Both the position numbers and the translations under genes were made by a program. Below, in pieces: positions 11,380 to 13,321 of a stretch of DNA of 13,321 nucleotides. The first letter of the stretch is position 1. Each line of letters opens with the position of its first letter. Below the pieces are notes generated by a model. It saw only the letters and a program-made list of their open reading frames with translations. It did not search any database and was not told the DNA's origin. The stretch is from the NCBI GenBank assembly GCA_946886725.1, contig CAMPJF010000012.1, positions 1 to 13,321 of the forward strand. The letters run 5' to 3'. This stretch comes from an uncultured Candidatus Saccharibacteria bacterium. GTDB taxonomy: Bacteria > Patescibacteria > Saccharimonadia > Saccharimonadales > UBA6022.

Positions 11380-12411
11380 TTATTCTATTGTATCATTGAT
11401 CGCCAGTTGAATGAGGCGTTCAATAAGCTGCCCATAGGTAACACCCTCGGCGCGCCATAATTTTGGATACATGCTAATATTCGTGAATCCCGGAAGTGTA
11501 TTTACTTCGTTTAGGTACAGCGTGCCGTCATCGGCCAAAAAGAAGTCTACTCGTGCCAAACCCTTGCAGCCAAGGATTTCATAGATACGCCCTGCTTGTT
11601 GCCTGACATGTTCTTTCACATCCTCATCCAATTCCGCTGAAATAATCGCCTGCGATGTACTATTAGAAGAATACTTGGCGTCGTAACTATAAAAATCTCC
11701 GCCTGGTTTGATCTCACCGACACCACTAGTTTGATGATGTGGCGGATTGCCGAGCACCGCAACCTCAAGCTCTCGCCCAGCTATCCCGCGTTCGACAAGA
11801 ACGATATCGTCATGCTGATGCGCCAGCTCTAGTGCACGTATCAATTCTTCATCGCTATATACTTTACTAACACCGACAGAGCTACCTGCGCGCGCCGGTT
11901 TAACAAACATCGGACTACCAAGCCGCATGCTGAGGTGATTGAAATCAGGAATAGAGTCGTATGATTGGTGCGTATGGTACGGTGCAATTGGAATATGGTG
12001 CGCGTCAAGAATCTCTTTTGTCGCCAACTTATCCATGCAAATACTACTAGCTGTCATATCACATCCAACAATTGGAATATGTAGTAATTGAGCCAGCCCC
12101 TGTACGCTCCCGTCTTCGCCATTTTTACCATGAAGTATAGGCAAAATAACATCCGGCCTTATCGAACGTTGGTCTGGAAGGGTTATGAATTTTCGTGCAC
12201 CAAGCACTGGAATGATCTGCCGCAAATCACTCGCCACATCCTCGTCAACAGCGTCCTTGAGCCACCATTTCCCGTCACGATCAATATACCCAAGGATCAA
12301 TTCAAATTTCGTATCGTCAATTGCCGCATAGACATTGCGCGCCGAAGAGATCGAGACATCGTGCTCGGACGATTCACCACCGAAAAGTAATAGTACGGTC
12401 GTGCGTTGCAT
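11380..12411 (-). CDS. ddl: D-alanine--D-alanine ligase
   Basis: This ATP-grasp enzyme joins two D-alanines for the peptidoglycan stem peptide, in the cytosol. The 343-residue protein carries the full set: GGESSEHDVS with Glu16, LHGKNGEDG (94-102), GIA-GREL with the ATP-binding region, Ser177-Ser178 in GSSVG, the omega-loop YDAKY (Lys246, Tyr247) that marks D-Ala rather than D-lactate as acceptor, Arg287 in GLARVDFF, and the metal-binding NEVNTLPGFT (Asn301, Glu302, Asn304). Length is in the DdlA/B range. The start follows TATACT by 6 nt with no Shine-Dalgarno. It is followed by the SPFH gene at 15 nt. It implies a peptidoglycan wall with D-Ala-D-Ala ends. Confidence 0.96.
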   Translation of the reverse strand: MQRTTVLLLFGGESSEHDVSISSARNVYAAIDDTKFELILGYIDRDGKWWLKDAVDEDVASDLRQIIPVLGARKFITLPDQRSIRPDVILPILHGKNGEDGSVQGLAQLLHIPIVGCDMTASSICMDKLATKEILDAHHIPIAPYHTHQSYDSIPDFNHLSMRLGSPMFVKPARAGSSVGVSKVYSDEELIRALELAHQHDDIVLVERGIAGRELEVAVLGNPPHHQTSGVGEIKPGGDFYSYDAKYSSNSTSQAIISAELDEDVKEHVRQQAGRIYEILGCKGLARVDFFLADDGTLYLNEVNTLPGFTNISMYPKLWRAEGVTYGQLIERLIQLAINDTIE

Positions 12412-12417
12412 GTGGGT

Positions 12418-12423
12418 AGTATA
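12418..12423 (-). promoter_or_regulatory. -10 box of a leaderless promoter (ddl)
   Basis: TATACT on the minus strand, then ACCCAC and ATG at 12411. The box is the same as in front of the HTH-HEPN gene and lies 7 nt from the stop of the upstream pilin. Confidence 0.65.
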
Positions 12424-12429
12424 CCGTGA

Positions 12430-12885
12430 TTACGGACAGTTGTAAAATGGCACGATTTGCGTAATAATACCCGTTTTTCCCGTCGTAGTCAGGCCCAACC
12501 CATCCCTATTAGCGCACGGGCTCGCTCCTTCACCCTCGTTCTCGTCAATCGAATACTTGTTTCCCCATGGATCACCCGCTTTTAACTTACTGATGGACAT
12601 TTGACTTGCCGTAGCAATCCGGTCAATCGTTAGCTCATACCGAGCTTGGTCGGAACAACGCGTGCAGTTTGAGCCGGTAATTCCGTAAAGATGCTTGTCG
12701 TCATTGATGCGAGCGGCTTGAATTGCTTTATTTAGTAACGTCAGATCGTTATTTGCGCTCGAGACCCGCGCCCGTTCCTGGACACCGTTATAGGCAACGA
12801 TACTGATAGCCGCCAAAATACCAATGACGACAATAACGATCAAGAGTTCGACGATCGTAAAGCCTGATTGTTTCTCCGTATTCAT
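12430..12885 (-). CDS. Type IV pilin-like protein with cysteine-rich GspG-like head (pilin 2)
   Basis: A 151-residue prepilin. It has a class III signal with cleavage between Gly8 and Phe9 (MNTEKQSG/FTIVE), the key Glu at mature position 5, a hydrophobic N-terminal helix to about residue 31, then a globular head. The head carries Cys74, Cys77, Cys124 and Cys150, likely two disulfides, and GDPWGNKY (104-111) followed by DENEGE, which resembles the calcium-binding end of GspG pseudopilins. The start at 12885 is preferred to a TTG- or ATG-type start 33 nt upstream, because AAGGAG lies 8 nt before it and the leader is then of normal length. The upstream gene encodes a close paralogue ending 26 nt earlier. 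It probably forms surface pili or a secretion pseudopilus. Confidence 0.9.
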   Translation of the reverse strand: MNTEKQSGFTIVELLIVIVVIGILAAISIVAYNGVQERARVSSANNDLTLLNKAIQAARINDDKHLYGITGSNCTRCSDQARYELTIDRIATASQMSISKLKAGDPWGNKYSIDENEGEGASPCANRDGLGLTTTGKTGIITQIVPFYNCP

Positions 12886-12911
12886 GACATATACTCCTTT
12901 AATCTGACGGT

Positions 12912-13321
12912 TTAGCAATTATAGTATGGTATCGACGGGACAATAAGTCCTGGATGTGCAGCCGCATTCGTCACATTCAAGCCATCTAAGCGGCATGGAT
13001 TCGCAACTTGCTCGCCCTCGTTTTCATCCAAAACATACCTATTCCCCCATGGATCACCTGCTTTTAAAAATGAAAGGTTTGTGTTGGCTGCCGCGCCAAT
13101 GCGATCAATTGCCAGGTCGTACGCCGCTTGCGTGCCCGCACAGTGCGTGCAGCCACTGCCTGTTATGCCCATTAGTGTTTTATCTGCGCTAAGTCGGCCG
13201 ACATGAATAGCTTTGACCAGAGAGCTTAAGTCGCTATTCGCCTTTTGAACACGCGCCCGCTCTTGAACGCCATTGAATGCAACTACACTGATCGCCGCCA
13301 AAATACCGATGACGACAATAA
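12912..13321 (-). CDS. Type IV pilin-like protein (pilin 1), truncated at the window end
   Basis: The frame is open through the window end, where it reads IVVIGILAAISVVAFNGVQE, the middle of a pilin N-terminal helix, so the leader peptide and start lie outside. The head matches pilin 2 closely: the NGVQERAR junction, TGSGCTHC (CxxC), AIDRIG, LKAGDPWGNRY, DENEGE, a Pro-Cys, and a final YYNC. About 136 residues are present. A TTG at 13301 could be mistaken for the start but lies inside the membrane helix. It probably leads an operon with pilin 2. Both are paralogues from a tandem duplication, and both heads keep all four cysteines. Confidence 0.9.
   Translation of the reverse strand, partial: IVVIGILAAISVVAFNGVQERARVQKANSDLSSLVKAIHVGRLSADKTLMGITGSGCTHCAGTQAAYDLAIDRIGAAANTNLSFLKAGDPWGNRYVLDENEGEQVANPCRLDGLNVTNAAAHPGLIVPSIPYYNC

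Noticed and set aside
12088..12390. 100-codon plus-strand frame opposite ddl
   Set aside because: Antisense to the conserved N-terminal half of D-Ala-D-Ala ligase, with no ribosome binding site.
1..13321. CRISPR array, insertion sequence or prophage
   Set aside because: No set of regularly spaced direct repeats, no transposase or integrase motif and no phage structural gene was seen anywhere in the window.

Overview
The window looks like a piece of a Patescibacteria (CPR) genome, most likely a Saccharibacteria relative. This is inferred from gene content and style: dense small-genome packing, a DUF46 CDP-archaeol-synthase-like protein in an otherwise bacterial context, type IV pilins with cysteine-rich heads, and a promoter layout in which a -10 box sits exactly 6 nt (sometimes 8) before an ATG, so that transcripts would be leaderless. 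No rRNA or marker gene settles the taxonomy. Stops TAA, TAG and TGA are all used, so the code looks standard.

Layout. 1-1109 (+) is a 5'-truncated enolase, closed by a bidirectional terminator shared with a convergent multi-pass membrane protein (1168-2073, -). 2172-3346 holds a convergent lipid pair, a CDP-archaeol-synthase-like enzyme (+) and a CDP-alcohol phosphatidyltransferase (-), whose stop codons share one TTAA. 3399-4086 (-) is a DUF2975 membrane protein with a YozG-type XRE regulator. 4227-5823 (-) is a probable copper-responsive operon: promoter with a CsoR box, DUF4396 membrane protein, CsoR repressor, DUF305 protein with Met/His motifs, then a single-domain rhodanese. 5896-6309 (-) is an XRE regulator fused to two membrane helices.

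6310-9915 is a more AT-rich accessory stretch: a small membrane protein, a DUF6578-like cytosolic protein, an anchored coiled-coil protein, and a 711-residue protein with an N-terminal HTH and a C-terminal RN-x3-H motif typical of HEPN ribonucleases. Its promoter carries two palindromes spaced about two helical turns apart. 9916-10227 has no convincing gene but contains partial copies of the neighbouring tRNA-Gly in both orientations.

10228-10522 (-) carries tRNA-Gly(GCC) and tRNA-Phe(GAA), each with encoded CCA, its own TTGCAA promoter and a strong terminator. The tRNA-Gly has an A19/U56 pair in place of the usual G19/C56. 10576-12411 (-) is a D-Ala-D-Ala ligase followed by an SPFH/slipin protein. 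12430 to the end (-) is a tandem pair of paralogous type IV pilins, the first one truncated by the window edge.

Two kinds of translation start coexist. First or single genes start directly behind a -10 box with no Shine-Dalgarno, while downstream genes in operons (csoR, DUF305, YozG, SPFH, pilin 2) and a few leading genes have AGGAGG-like sites. The best candidates for under-described biology are the HTH-HEPN protein with its operator and the nearby tRNA fragments, the CsoR-controlled DUF4396/DUF305 module, and the leaderless promoter architecture.
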